Source: BQJD01 sp965652415
Lineage (GTDB): Bacteria > Pseudomonadota > Gammaproteobacteria > Arenicellales > CAJQKF01
Assembly: GCA_965652415.1 (NCBI GenBank)
Contig: CBFGVH010000001.1
Location: forward strand, 62,001 to 126,000
DNA: 64,000 nt
Direction: 5' to 3'
Every line of letters begins with the position of its first letter. The stretch's first letter is position 1. Made by a program: the position numbers and the translations under genes. Under the pieces are notes generated by a model. That model was not told the origin of the DNA, did not search any database, and saw only the letters and a program-made list of their open reading frames with translations. Positions 24,387 to 32,865 of the stretch are shown in pieces.

Positions 24387-24902
24387 CTACATCGTGTGGG
24401 TCATGCGCCGCGATTTCAACGCGCCGCCCAGGATTCCCTCGATCCGGGTCCGGACCTTGGCTGCATCCGGCCCGGTGAACTGGATGCCGATGCCCGCCAC
24501 GCGGTGACTCATGGCCCCCTCCGGCGTGATCCACACGACCTTGCCGGGTATGGACACGTTTTCCGGGGATTCCACCAGCTTCAGAAGCAGGAAGATCTCG
24601 TCGCCCATCTTGTACTTGCCGGTGGTCGGCACGAAGATGCCGCCTGATTGCAGGAACGGCATGTAGGCGGCATGCAGCGTCTTGCGGTCCTTGATGGTGA
24701 CCGACATGACCTTGGGACGCCCGGAGACGGGCGTGTCGACCGTGACATCGTCGAGGCTTTCGTCGAAATCGACGACATCGGCCTCGAGCGACAATTTCTC
24801 GTTCGAGGGATCCGCCGAGTCGGTCGAGTCCTCGTCGAGCAGACTCTTCTGCTGCGACGACCCGACACCCTTGTATCGCTCAGTTTTTTTGCCAAAGAGC
24901 AA
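24387..24902 (-). CDS. pilZ: type IV pilus PilZ-domain protein with an acidic N-terminal extension
   Basis: Atypical PilZ protein of the pilus-biogenesis type, which in Xanthomonas bridges FimX and PilB rather than binding c-di-GMP. The domain (about residues 66-160) reads SVTIKDRKTLHAAYMPFLQ, GGIFVPTTGKYKMGDEIFLL and GIGIQF and lacks the RxxxR and D/NxSxxG motifs. Normal homologues have about 118 residues. Here good coding sequence continues some 65 residues upstream, rich in Asp, Glu and Ser. The only well-supported start is a TTG at 24900-24902 with GGAGG nine bases upstream, giving 171 residues and a 23-base overlap with holB. A shorter ATG start at 24707 is possible but would leave coding-like sequence unexplained. 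Confidence 0.8.
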   Translation of the reverse strand: MLFGKKTERYKGVGSSQQKSLLDEDSTDSADPSNEKLSLEADVVDFDESLDDVTVDTPVSGRPKVMSVTIKDRKTLHAAYMPFLQSGGIFVPTTGKYKMGDEIFLLLKLVESPENVSIPGKVVWITPEGAMSHRVAGIGIQFTGPDAAKVRTRIEGILGGALKSRRMTHTM

Positions 24903-25908
24903 GGAGTATGTCCTCCAGGAAAAGCTGCTCGTCGACGACCCGCTGCTGGCCGCGGCGGAAGTACTGAATCTTTTCAATAATATCCCAAACCGGGACCGAT
25001 TGCAGCCGCGAGAGGAGTTCGGCATTGCCCGCCGCGAGGCTCGCGCGATCCGCGAGTTCGGCCCTTGCCAGCAGGGCGTCGCCGAGCAGCGTCTCCAGGA
25101 AGAGCAGGAAGCGTCCGGCATCGGCGCCGATGCCGGCGGCGGCGGCCACCGGGAGCAACTCTCCCGACAGGAGCCGCGCGAGCCGCGAGCGCCATTCGGG
25201 CAGGCGCTCGCCGACGCCTTCGGCGAGCAGCCGGCGCGCGGCCAGCGGCGCGCCCGCGGCAAGACCCAACAGGTCGCCGGCCTGCCCCGCATCTGCGCCG
25301 GCCCCGACAAGCCATTCGAGCGCCTTCCTGCGATCCGGCACGCGACACTCGACAACAGCCACGCGGCTGAGGATGGTCGCCGGCACCGCATCCCGGCCGC
25401 TGCCGACGAGCAGGAAACGGGCATCGCCCGGCGGCTCCTCGAGAATCTTGAGCAGGGCGTTGGCGGCGTTGACGTTGAGCGCCGCCGCCGGGACGATGAC
25501 GGCGATCCGCGGCCCGCGGCCGGCGCCGTGCGTGGACAACCGCTCGATGAGCAGGCGAACCTGGTCGACCGCGATCACCTCGCGGGGCTTGCGGCCCTTC
25601 TTCCCGCCCTCGGCGAGATCCAGGTACCGGCTCGCGAAGCGCTGGGGCGCCTCGTCGAGATCGAGCGCGAACCGCTCGGTCGTCACGAGGTGCAGGTCGG
25701 GATCGTTGCCGCCGGTCATGGCGGCGCACGTCGCGCAGGCAAGGCAGCCGGCCCCGTCCACCGGCGAGGGGCAGCGCAGTGCACGGGCCGTGGCCAGCGC
25801 CAACTCGAGCTTGCCGAGTCCCGCAGGCCCGACGAACATCAGTGCCGGCGGCAGCCGATCGATGCCGAGCCGGATCTGCCGCCAGTTCTCCTCGAGCCAC
25901 GGATACAT
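24880..25908 (-). CDS. holB: DNA polymerase III delta' subunit
   Basis: Clamp-loader subunit that with delta and tau/gamma opens the beta clamp. The 342 residues show a Walker-A-like GPAGLGKLELA (27-37), a zinc-binding cysteine cluster CLACATC (54-60), ALNVNAANALLKILEEPP near 155 and the sensor region ATILSRV. The ATG at 25906-25908 directly follows the tmk stop. The gene ends in CAA AAA AAC TGA: the run of seven A right before the stop is notable, because the pilZ frame passes through it. Slightly longer than the 325-335 residues of relatives. Confidence 0.93.
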   Translation of the reverse strand: MYPWLEENWRQIRLGIDRLPPALMFVGPAGLGKLELALATARALRCPSPVDGAGCLACATCAAMTGGNDPDLHLVTTERFALDLDEAPQRFASRYLDLAEGGKKGRKPREVIAVDQVRLLIERLSTHGAGRGPRIAVIVPAAALNVNAANALLKILEEPPGDARFLLVGSGRDAVPATILSRVAVVECRVPDRRKALEWLVGAGADAGQAGDLLGLAAGAPLAARRLLAEGVGERLPEWRSRLARLLSGELLPVAAAAGIGADAGRFLLFLETLLGDALLARAELADRASLAAGNAELLSRLQSVPVWDIIEKIQYFRRGQQRVVDEQLFLEDILLALWQKN

Positions 25909-26559
25909 TCAGTGTCCTGTATCGATCCAGCGATCAATCACGGCAACGACTTCGTCGCGCACCGTCTCAACGTCCGCCGATCCGTCGACGATCCGGATCC
26001 TGTCCGGATACGTCCGGGCAAGCTCCAGGTAGGCGCGGCGGATCCGTTCCTTGCTGTCGAGGTCGAGCCGCTCGAACCGGTCCCCGTCCGCGCCGCGGTG
26101 ACGGCTTCTGGCCGCGCCCACCGCCACGGGAACGTCGACCAGCAGCGTCAGATCAGGCCTGAGAGGTCCCTGCACCCACTGCTCGATTGTCGCCACCGCT
26201 TCGAATCCGAGGCCGCCCCCTGCACCCTGGTAGGCATAGGTCGCGTCGGTGAATCGATCGCACACCACCCAGTCGCCCCGCGCCAGCGCCGGCTCGATGA
26301 CCTCGGCAAGGTGCTGGGCCCGGGCGGCGAAGACCAGCAGCAACTGCGCGGCCGGCGTGATGTCCAGGTCGCCCCGGTCCAGCAGCAGGTTGCGAATCGC
26401 CTCGCCGAGGGCGGTGCCGCCGGGCTCGCGCGTGGCGATGCAGTCGATACCACGCGAAGAAAGGTGGTCGACGATGATCGAGCGCTGGGTGCTCTTGCCC
26501 GCGCCGTCGGTGCCCTCGATGGTGATGAACTTGCCGCGCTCGCCCGATGCCATCGACAT
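25909..26559 (-). CDS. tmk: thymidylate kinase
   Basis: Phosphorylates dTMP to dTDP for DNA synthesis. The 216 residues contain the P-loop EGTDGAGKST (15-24), REPGGT near 44, the DRF motif in CDRFTDATYAYQG and a lid region with RSRHRGADGDRFE. The start ATG at 26557-26559 directly abuts the mltG stop, and its own stop abuts holB, so the three genes are translated from one message. Confidence 0.96.
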   Translation of the reverse strand: MSMASGERGKFITIEGTDGAGKSTQRSIIVDHLSSRGIDCIATREPGGTALGEAIRNLLLDRGDLDITPAAQLLLVFAARAQHLAEVIEPALARGDWVVCDRFTDATYAYQGAGGGLGFEAVATIEQWVQGPLRPDLTLLVDVPVAVGAARSRHRGADGDRFERLDLDSKERIRRAYLELARTYPDRIRIVDGSADVETVRDEVVAVIDRWIDTGH

Positions 26560-27633
26560 TCAGCCCCCGGAACGCCGGCCGAGCTGGTACTTTCGAACGG
26601 CCCTGTTGTGCTCTTCGAGAGTCGCGGAGAAATGATGCGATCCGTCGCCGCGCGAAACGAAATACAGGTACGGCGTCTCCTCGGGTCGGACCGCCGCCAG
26701 GATCGACGCGCGCCCGGGCATGGCGATCGGCGTAGGCGGCAGACCGCTGCGGGTGTAGGTGTTGTACGGCGTGTCCGCGGTGAGATCGCGTCTGCGAATA
26801 TTGCCGTCGAAGGACTCGCCGATGCCGTAGATGACGGTCGGGTCGGTCTGCAGGCGCATGCCGCGGCGCAGGCGATTGACGAACACGCCGGCGATCGTCT
26901 CGCGTTCCTCGCCCAGCCCCGTTTCCTTCTCGATGATGGAGGCGAGGATCAGCGCCTCGTAGGAACCGGACAATGGCAGTCCCTCGGCACGGTTGCGCCA
27001 TGCCTCGTCGAGCACCTGTTCCATGGCCCGGTGAGCACGGGTCAAAACGTCGATGTCCGAATCGCCCGCGGTGAAAACGTAGGTGTCCGGAAAGAACCTG
27101 CCCTCGGGGTGCTCGCCCGGCAGACCCAGCGCATTCATGACCTCCCCATCGCCGAGATCGAGCGTGCGATGCTCGAGCTCCGGATGAGCATACAACGCCT
27201 CGCGCATCTCGCGGAACGTCCACCCCTCGATGAACTGGACCTGGTAACGAACGACGTCGCCGGCGACGAGCTTGTCGAGTATGCCGTACTGGGTGATGCC
27301 GTCCTCGAATCGATACTGGCCGGCCTTGATGCGCGAGGAGATGCCCGCCAGGCGCGCGTAGATCCGCATGCTGTACGGCTCGTCGATGATCCCCCTGCGC
27401 TTCAGCATGCGGGCGACGCCCTGCAGAGACTGGCCGCGCTCGATGGTGACGAGGTCGGTTCCCGGTGCGAGCGGTGCGGACAATTCCTGCCGCACGTAGA
27501 CGGCCAGCACCACGGCTGCGAGAACCCCTGCAACCAGCGGTGCCAGCAACAACAGGACAAGCAGGCGCCGACGGCGACCGGTACTGCGGAAGGACGCCTC
27601 CCCGCCCGGATCGCGCCTGTCAGGCTCGGTCAT
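26560..27633 (-). CDS. mltG: endolytic murein transglycosylase MltG
   Basis: Inner-membrane lytic transglycosylase that cuts nascent glycan strands and sets their length. The 357 residues have one N-terminal transmembrane helix (about 24-46, LLVLLLLAPLVAGVLAAVVL), a LysM-like domain and a YceG catalytic domain with the presumed catalytic Glu in ILASIIEKETG, followed by GMRLQTDPTVIYG and TPYNTYTRSGLPPTPI. I use the ATG at 27631-27633, which overlaps the fabF stop by four bases (ATGA); the frame extends upstream only as fabF shadow sequence. Confidence 0.94.
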   Translation of the reverse strand: MTEPDRRDPGGEASFRSTGRRRRLLVLLLLAPLVAGVLAAVVLAVYVRQELSAPLAPGTDLVTIERGQSLQGVARMLKRRGIIDEPYSMRIYARLAGISSRIKAGQYRFEDGITQYGILDKLVAGDVVRYQVQFIEGWTFREMREALYAHPELEHRTLDLGDGEVMNALGLPGEHPEGRFFPDTYVFTAGDSDIDVLTRAHRAMEQVLDEAWRNRAEGLPLSGSYEALILASIIEKETGLGEERETIAGVFVNRLRRGMRLQTDPTVIYGIGESFDGNIRRRDLTADTPYNTYTRSGLPPTPIAMPGRASILAAVRPEETPYLYFVSRGDGSHHFSATLEEHNRAVRKYQLGRRSGG

Positions 27634-28871
27634 CCGACCCTTGTGAAGACCAGTGTTCCGTTGGTGCCGCCGAAGCCGAAGGAGTTCGACAGCGCGGCAG
27701 CCACGACCTGCTCCCTGGCGCTGCCGGGAACGTAATCCAGGTCGCACTCGGGATCCTGGTCCACCAGGTTGATGGTCGGCGGAATGGCGCCGTGAAACAC
27801 CGTCAGCGCCGTTGCGACAGCCTCGACGCCGCCGGCGGCGCCGAGCAGGTGGCCGATCATCGACTTGATGGAACTCACCGCCAACGAGTCGGCATGACCG
27901 CCGAAGGAGCGCCGGATGGCCAGGGTCTCGGCGACGTCGCCGAGCGGTGTCGAAGTGCCGTGCGCGTTGATGTAGTCGACGGCATCGGGTGCGATGCCGG
28001 CGTTGCGCAACGCGTTGTCCATGCATCGCGATGCGCCTTCACCGCCCGGTGCCGGCTGGGTCATGTGATAGGCGTCGCCGCTGACGCCGAACCCCGCCAG
28101 CTCGGCATAGATCCGAGCGCCGCGGCGCCTGGCGTGTTCCATCTCCTCGAGCACCATGACGCCGGCGCCCTCACCGAGCACGAAGCCGTCGCGCCCGGTA
28201 TCCCACGGCCGACTGGCGCCGGCGGGATCGTCGTTACGGCGTGACAGGGCGCGGGCGACGCCGAACCCGGCCATCGCCGTCGGTGTCACGGACGCCTCGG
28301 TGCCGCCGGCGACCATGACGTCGGCGTCGCCGTACTCGATCATTCGCGCCGCCTCGCCGATGGCGTGCGTCCCCGTGGAGCAGGCGGTGACCACCGCGAG
28401 ATTCGGCCCCTTGAGATTGAACATGATCGACAGGTTGCCGGAGACCATGTTGATGATGCTCATCGGAATGTAGAACGGCGACACCCGCTTGAACCCGCGC
28501 TCGTTGAACAGCTGCGTGGTCTTCTCGATGGTACCGACGCCGCCGATGCCGGCGCCGATGTAGACGCCGCTCCTCAGCGAAAGCTCTTCATCGAACTCGA
28601 GCCCGGAGTCGTGAACAGCCTCGATGCCGGCGACCATGCCCACCTGGATGAAGCGATCCATCTTCTTCAGTTCCTTGGCCGGCAGCACCGACTCCGGACT
28701 GAAATCCTTGATCTCTCCGGCGATGGTCGACGGCAGGCCGTCAGCATCGAATTGCGTGACGGGACCGATTCCGCTCACGCCGTTCAGCAGGTTGTTCCAC
28801 GCCGTCGGGCAGTCGTTGCCGACGGGGGTGACCATGCCGAGTCCGGTGATCGCGACGCGCCGTTTGCTCAT
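27630..28871 (-). CDS. fabF: beta-ketoacyl-ACP synthase II
   Basis: Condensing enzyme that elongates acyl-ACP with malonyl-ACP, important for C16 to C18 and temperature control of unsaturation. The 413 residues carry the nucleophile Cys164 in VTACSTGTHA and the two histidines in INAHGTSTPLGD and KSMIGHLLGAAG. The C-terminal NSFGFGGTNG is typical. It follows acpP by 172 bases containing an attenuating hairpin. Confidence 0.96.
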   Translation of the reverse strand: MSKRRVAITGLGMVTPVGNDCPTAWNNLLNGVSGIGPVTQFDADGLPSTIAGEIKDFSPESVLPAKELKKMDRFIQVGMVAGIEAVHDSGLEFDEELSLRSGVYIGAGIGGVGTIEKTTQLFNERGFKRVSPFYIPMSIINMVSGNLSIMFNLKGPNLAVVTACSTGTHAIGEAARMIEYGDADVMVAGGTEASVTPTAMAGFGVARALSRRNDDPAGASRPWDTGRDGFVLGEGAGVMVLEEMEHARRRGARIYAELAGFGVSGDAYHMTQPAPGGEGASRCMDNALRNAGIAPDAVDYINAHGTSTPLGDVAETLAIRRSFGGHADSLAVSSIKSMIGHLLGAAGGVEAVATALTVFHGAIPPTINLVDQDPECDLDYVPGSAREQVVAAALSNSFGFGGTNGTLVFTRVG

Positions 28872-28893
28872 GATTCAAACCTGGATCAGACGT

Positions 28894-28919
28894 GAAAACG
28901 CCGCCGCACAGGGCGGCGT
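28894..28919 (-). terminator. attenuating hairpin between acpP and fabF
   Basis: On the minus strand ACGCCGCC, a six-base loop and GGCGGCGT are followed by TTTTC. The stem is perfect over 8 bp but the T run is short, so partial termination after the highly expressed acpP is likely rather than complete stop. Confidence 0.55.
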
Positions 28920-29043
28920 GCGGCGGCGGTTCGGTATCGGCTCGGAGAGGGTTTCGCAGTCGACTCCAGCGTTGGACAGCCCGTCGATGTTCCTGAATGA
29001 GACCCGTGAGTTCGACGGAGCCGCCGGGGTGATGCGAGTACGA

Positions 29044-29289
29044 TCAGGCGCTGGCGTTTTCCCGGATGAAATCGATAGCCTGCTTTACGGTGGTAATCTT
29101 CTCGGCATCCTCGTCCGGAATCTCGGTATCGAATTCCTCTTCGAGTGCCATGACAAGCTCAACAGTATCAAGCGAGTCCGCACCGAGGTCGTCGACAAAC
29201 GAGGCTTCCGGAGTCACCTGGTCCTCGTTGACACCGAGCTGCTCGACGACGATCTTCATGACGCGCTGTTCAATGCTGCTGTTACTCAT
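29044..29289 (-). CDS. acpP: acyl carrier protein
   Basis: Carries growing fatty-acyl chains on a phosphopantetheine attached to Ser39 in GADSLDTVELVMALEEEF. The 81 residues are strongly acidic as usual. GGAGG precedes the ATG by about 11 bases. A 253-base gap upstream to fabG is long for this operon; it contains AT-rich stretches and may hold a dedicated acpP promoter, though I could not identify convincing boxes. Confidence 0.97.
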   Translation of the reverse strand: MSNSSIEQRVMKIVVEQLGVNEDQVTPEASFVDDLGADSLDTVELVMALEEEFDTEIPDEDAEKITTVKQAIDFIRENASA

Positions 29290-29542
29290 TAGTGGAAAGT
29301 CCTCCAGTTAGGATGAGTCGGGACCCAGACTCCGGCAAGTGTCCTGATCGTTTCGGACCGAAAACCCCCGGCCCATTCTCGGGAGCGCAAACTTAACACT
29401 ATTCGCGCTGGCAAGTCCACCACGACCATGACCTTCCTTCGCCCGGAAAAACAAAGCTTTTTTCCTATCTCGATCAAACAGTTAAGCGGGTTGCACGAGG
29501 CGCTTGAACGGGCCGCCGAGAAGGCCCGGGAAGCGCCCCGCG

Positions 29543-30295
29543 TCAACCCATGTACATACCCCCGTTGACGTGAATCGTCTGCCCGGTCACGTACGCCGCC
29601 GCAGGCGACGCCAGGAACACGACCACGCCCGCCACCTCCTCGGCCGAACCGAGTCGGGCGAGCGGTATGGCTGCGAGCAATCGCTCTCGCTGCGCCTCGC
29701 CGAGCGCGCTCGTCATGTCGGTTTCGATGAAACCGGGCGCGACCGCGTTGACCAGTATGTTGCGCCCGGCCAGTTCATGCGCCAGGGAACGGGTGAAGCC
29801 GATCATTCCGGCCTTGCTCGCCGCGTAGTTGGACTGGCCGGCGTTGCCGGTGACACCGACCACCGAACTGATGTTGATGATGCGTCCGAAACGCGCCCTG
29901 GTCATGCCGCGCAGGCAGGCGCGCGTCACCCGGTACAGGGACTTCAGGTTGGTGTCCATGATCTCGTCCCACTCGGATTCCTTCATGCGCATCAGCAGGT
30001 TGTCGCGCGTGATTCCGGCATTGTTGACCAGTACTTCGACCGCACCGAACTCCTGCGCGATACGCTCGGTGACCCCGCTCACGCTGTCGGAGCCGGATAC
30101 GTCGAGCATCATGCCGGTGCCCGTGATAGATGCCTTGGCGAGATTCTCGGTGATGGAATCCGCGCCCGCCTGGGTCGTTGCGGTACCGATCACGGTTGCG
30201 CCTGCTTCGCCAAGGGCGTGCGCAATTGCACGGCCGATGCCTCTGCTGGCGCCGGTGACCAGGCACACGCGCCCGTCCACGGTATTGGTACTCAT
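29543..30295 (-). CDS. fabG: 3-oxoacyl-ACP reductase
   Basis: NADPH-dependent reduction of 3-ketoacyl-ACP in fatty-acid synthesis. The 250 residues show the SDR cofactor motif TGASRGIG (14-21), NNAG near 91, and the catalytic set Ser143/144, Tyr157, Lys161 (SSVVG and NYAASKAG). The C-terminal YVTGQTIHVNGGMYM is the FabG signature. It starts only 17 bases after the fabH stop, with no room for fabD, which normally lies between them. Confidence 0.95.
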   Translation of the reverse strand: MSTNTVDGRVCLVTGASRGIGRAIAHALGEAGATVIGTATTQAGADSITENLAKASITGTGMMLDVSGSDSVSGVTERIAQEFGAVEVLVNNAGITRDNLLMRMKESEWDEIMDTNLKSLYRVTRACLRGMTRARFGRIINISSVVGVTGNAGQSNYAASKAGMIGFTRSLAHELAGRNILVNAVAPGFIETDMTSALGEAQRERLLAAIPLARLGSAEEVAGVVVFLASPAAAYVTGQTIHVNGGMYMG

Positions 30296-30312
30296 CTGTT
30301 AGTCGCTCCTCG

Positions 30313-31278
30313 TCAGTATCGGGCCAGCACCGAACCCCAGGTGAAGCCGCCGCCGAATCCTTCCATCAGGACCAGGTCGCCACGCTTGATGCGGCCGTCG
30401 CGCACGCCGACGTCGAACGCCAGCGGAACCGAGGCGGCGGACGTGTTGCCATGCTCGGCGACGGTCACGATGATTTTCTCGGGCGGCAGGCCGAGACGCT
30501 TGCCCACTGCCTGGATGATCCTGAGATTGGCCTGGTGCGGCACGAACCAGTCGATGTCGTCGACCGTGATGCCGTTGTGCCTGAGCGCTTCGAGCGCGCA
30601 GTCGCCCATGGCCGTCACCGCCACCCGGAACACCTCGCTGCCCTTCATGCGGGTATAGGCGCGCCCGGCCTCCACCTCCGCGTTGCCGGTGGACACCCCG
30701 ACCGGGACCCAAAGCAGTTCCTTGTAGGCGCCGTCGGCGTGGATGTGCGATGAGAGGATTCCGGGCTCTTCATCGGCCTGGATCACCATCGCACCGGCGC
30801 CGTCGCCGAACAGGACGCAGGTGGTGCGATCGTTCCAGTCGATGATGCGCGAAAACGTCTCCGCCCCGATTACCAGCGCGCAACGCGACGCGCCGCAGCG
30901 AACGTACTTGTCGACGACGTCCAGGGCGTAGATGAAACCGGCGCACACCGCCTGCACGTCGAACGCCGGGCAGCCGCGAAGTCCGAGGCGCTTCTGCACG
31001 AGGGTCGCCGTGCTCGGAAAGACGAGATCGGGGGTGGTGGTGGCGACGACGATGAGGTCGATGTCGGTCGCAGGCACGCCGGCCGCCTCGATGGCATTGC
31101 GCGCCGCGGCCTCGGCCAGGTCGCTCGTGTACTCGCCCTCGGCCGCGATCGCGCGGCGCTCGATCCCGGTTCGCGAGCGTATCCACGCGTCGCTGGTGTC
31201 GACCATGCGCTCAAGCTCATGGTTGTCGAGCCTGCGGCTCGGCAGGTAGGAACCCGTGCCGGTGATCTTGCCGTACAT
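30313..31278 (-). CDS. fabH: beta-ketoacyl-ACP synthase III
   Basis: Starts fatty-acid synthesis by condensing acetyl-CoA with malonyl-ACP. The 321 residues carry nucleophile Cys112 in QAVCAGFIYAL, the histidine in WFVPHQANLRII and the asparagine in AEHGNTSAASVP. It follows plsX after three bases. Product MYGKITGTGSYLP is the usual start. Confidence 0.96.
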   Translation of the reverse strand: MYGKITGTGSYLPSRRLDNHELERMVDTSDAWIRSRTGIERRAIAAEGEYTSDLAEAAARNAIEAAGVPATDIDLIVVATTTPDLVFPSTATLVQKRLGLRGCPAFDVQAVCAGFIYALDVVDKYVRCGASRCALVIGAETFSRIIDWNDRTTCVLFGDGAGAMVIQADEEPGILSSHIHADGAYKELLWVPVGVSTGNAEVEAGRAYTRMKGSEVFRVAVTAMGDCALEALRHNGITVDDIDWFVPHQANLRIIQAVGKRLGLPPEKIIVTVAEHGNTSAASVPLAFDVGVRDGRIKRGDLVLMEGFGGGFTWGSVLARY

Positions 31279-31281
31279 GAC

Positions 31282-32310
31282 TCAGGCGGTCGCACCGATC
31301 TGTGGGCCGTCGTCCATGGCCTGGGCGAGCGCCGTCTCGAGATGTCCGATGACGTCGCTTCGCACCTCGGCGATGGCGACCTCGATGGCATGGGCGAATC
31401 CGGTGACGTCGGCACCGCCGTGGCTCTTTACCACCGTCCGGGTCAGGCCGACCAGGCTGGCGCCGTTGTAGCGGCGATGGTCCATGCGTCGCTTGACCGA
31501 CCTGAGTACCGGTACGGAAACCAGCGCCGCAAAACGCGTCACCAGGTTGCGGCCGAATTCCTCCCTGATGATGGAGCTCAGCATCTGGGCAAGGCCTTCG
31601 CCGGTCTTCAGCGCGACGTTGCCCGAGAATCCGTCGCAGACTATGACGTCAACCGTCCCGTTGAAGATGTCGTCGCCCTCGACGAAGCCCTGGTAGTTGA
31701 TCCGGCCGGAGCGAAAAAGCTCCGACGCCCGCCGGATGGTCTCGTTGCCCTTGATGTCTTCCACGCCAACGTTGAGCAGGCCGACGCTCGGCTCGGGCTT
31801 GTTTTCCATGCAGCGAACCAGGGTGCTTCCCATGATGCCGAACTGGTAGAGAATCTCGGGCGGCACGTCGACGTTGGCGCCGAGATCGAGAACGTGAACG
31901 TGTCCCTTCGCGCGCGGCAGCGCCGAGGCGATTGCCGGCCGGTCGATTCCGGGCAGGGTCTTCAGGACGAATCGCGCCGTCGCCATCAACGCGCCCGTGT
32001 TGCCCGCGCTGACGCAGGCCTGGGCATGCCCCGATTTCACCTGGTCGATGGCCACGCGCATCGATGAATCCTTTTTCGAACGCAGGGCCTGCGCCGCCGG
32101 TTCGTCCATGCCCACAACCTGGGTGGCGTTCACGACGTGCACCCGGTCGCGCCCCGTGGCGCTTTCGAGCCGGGCCGAGATCTGCTCGCGCGGCCCGACC
32201 AGGATCAACTCGACGCCGGGAACCCGGCTCGCGACGTCGAGCGACGCGGGAACCGTCACGTCCAGGCCGGTATCGCCGCCCATGGCATCTATGGCGATGG
32301 TTATCGCCAT
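31282..32310 (-). CDS. plsX: phosphate acyltransferase PlsX
   Basis: Converts acyl-ACP to acyl-phosphate for the first acylation of glycerol 3-phosphate in phospholipid synthesis. The 342 residues begin with IAIDAMGGDTGLDVT and include SAGNTGALMATARFVLKTLPG, CDGFSGNVALKTGEG and the ALVGLTRTVVKSHGGAD region. It lies 169 bases behind rpmF, a gap with no ORF, and immediately before fabH. Confidence 0.95.
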   Translation of the reverse strand: MAITIAIDAMGGDTGLDVTVPASLDVASRVPGVELILVGPREQISARLESATGRDRVHVVNATQVVGMDEPAAQALRSKKDSSMRVAIDQVKSGHAQACVSAGNTGALMATARFVLKTLPGIDRPAIASALPRAKGHVHVLDLGANVDVPPEILYQFGIMGSTLVRCMENKPEPSVGLLNVGVEDIKGNETIRRASELFRSGRINYQGFVEGDDIFNGTVDVIVCDGFSGNVALKTGEGLAQMLSSIIREEFGRNLVTRFAALVSVPVLRSVKRRMDHRRYNGASLVGLTRTVVKSHGGADVTGFAHAIEVAIAEVRSDVIGHLETALAQAMDDGPQIGATA

Positions 32311-32479
32311 GTGTCCTGCCTTTGTCTACCCGTCAGCGGGCGTGATGCGGACCCGTATGGCGCCCTCGCTCGTCCGTCCAGGCGGATCGTGGAGACTTTC
32401 GGGCGCGCCTCAGGCGCCGCCATCGACGGAACCGCTCTTGTCCACCGGGACAGGCCGACGTGAAACGACCGTGGCGCGA

Positions 32480-32671
32480 CTATTCGTCGCTGGCGACGTC
32501 GCGGTCGGCGATCACCTTGCGGCCGCGGTAGTAGCCGTCGGCGGTGACGTGGTGACGGCGATGAAGTTCGCCGGAGACGGGGTCGACCGAGAGCGTGGGG
32601 CTGCCCAGGGCATCGTGCGAGCGCCGCATGCCGCGCCTGGACGGGGTCTTGCGATTCTGTTGTACGGCCAT
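32480..32671 (-). CDS. rpmF: 50S ribosomal protein L32
   Basis: Small ribosomal protein of 63 residues starting MAVQQNRKTPSRRGMRRSHD, the standard bacterial L32 N-terminus, with the C-terminal HHVTADGYYRGRKVI. It lacks zinc-binding cysteines, like E. coli L32. Normally yceD (DUF177) lies directly upstream; here the next gene is the divergent yceF, 194 bases away, and yceD is absent. Confidence 0.97.
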   Translation of the reverse strand: MAVQQNRKTPSRRGMRRSHDALGSPTLSVDPVSGELHRRHHVTADGYYRGRKVIADRDVASDE

Positions 32672-32850
32672 TGAAATAATCCTCTTGCGAAATCAACCGC
32701 CTCATGCGAAATCAACCAAGTACAGGCGGCGCCGGGAGTTGCCCCCGTGTCTGCGCTATGGTAACCGATTCGGGCGACGGTAAAAAATCGGCGAATCATA
32801 TAGATGTGGCCGTTACCTGTCAAAGGCGTCGCGGGCGGCGATTCGCGGGA

Positions 32851-32856
32851 TATACT
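32851..32856 (+). promoter_or_regulatory. -10 box of yceF/maf
   Basis: TATACT lies 9 bases before the yceF ATG, so the message would begin within a few bases of the start codon. No good -35 box is seen at the expected spacing. Confidence 0.35.
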
Positions 32857-32865
32857 CGGCCCCCC

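Noticed and set aside
24880..24895. A AAA AAC heptamer at the end of holB as a programmed -1 frameshift site
   Set aside because: The -1 frame leads into Arg/Ser-rich sequence without a domain; pilZ lies in the other frame. No supporting downstream structure was evident.
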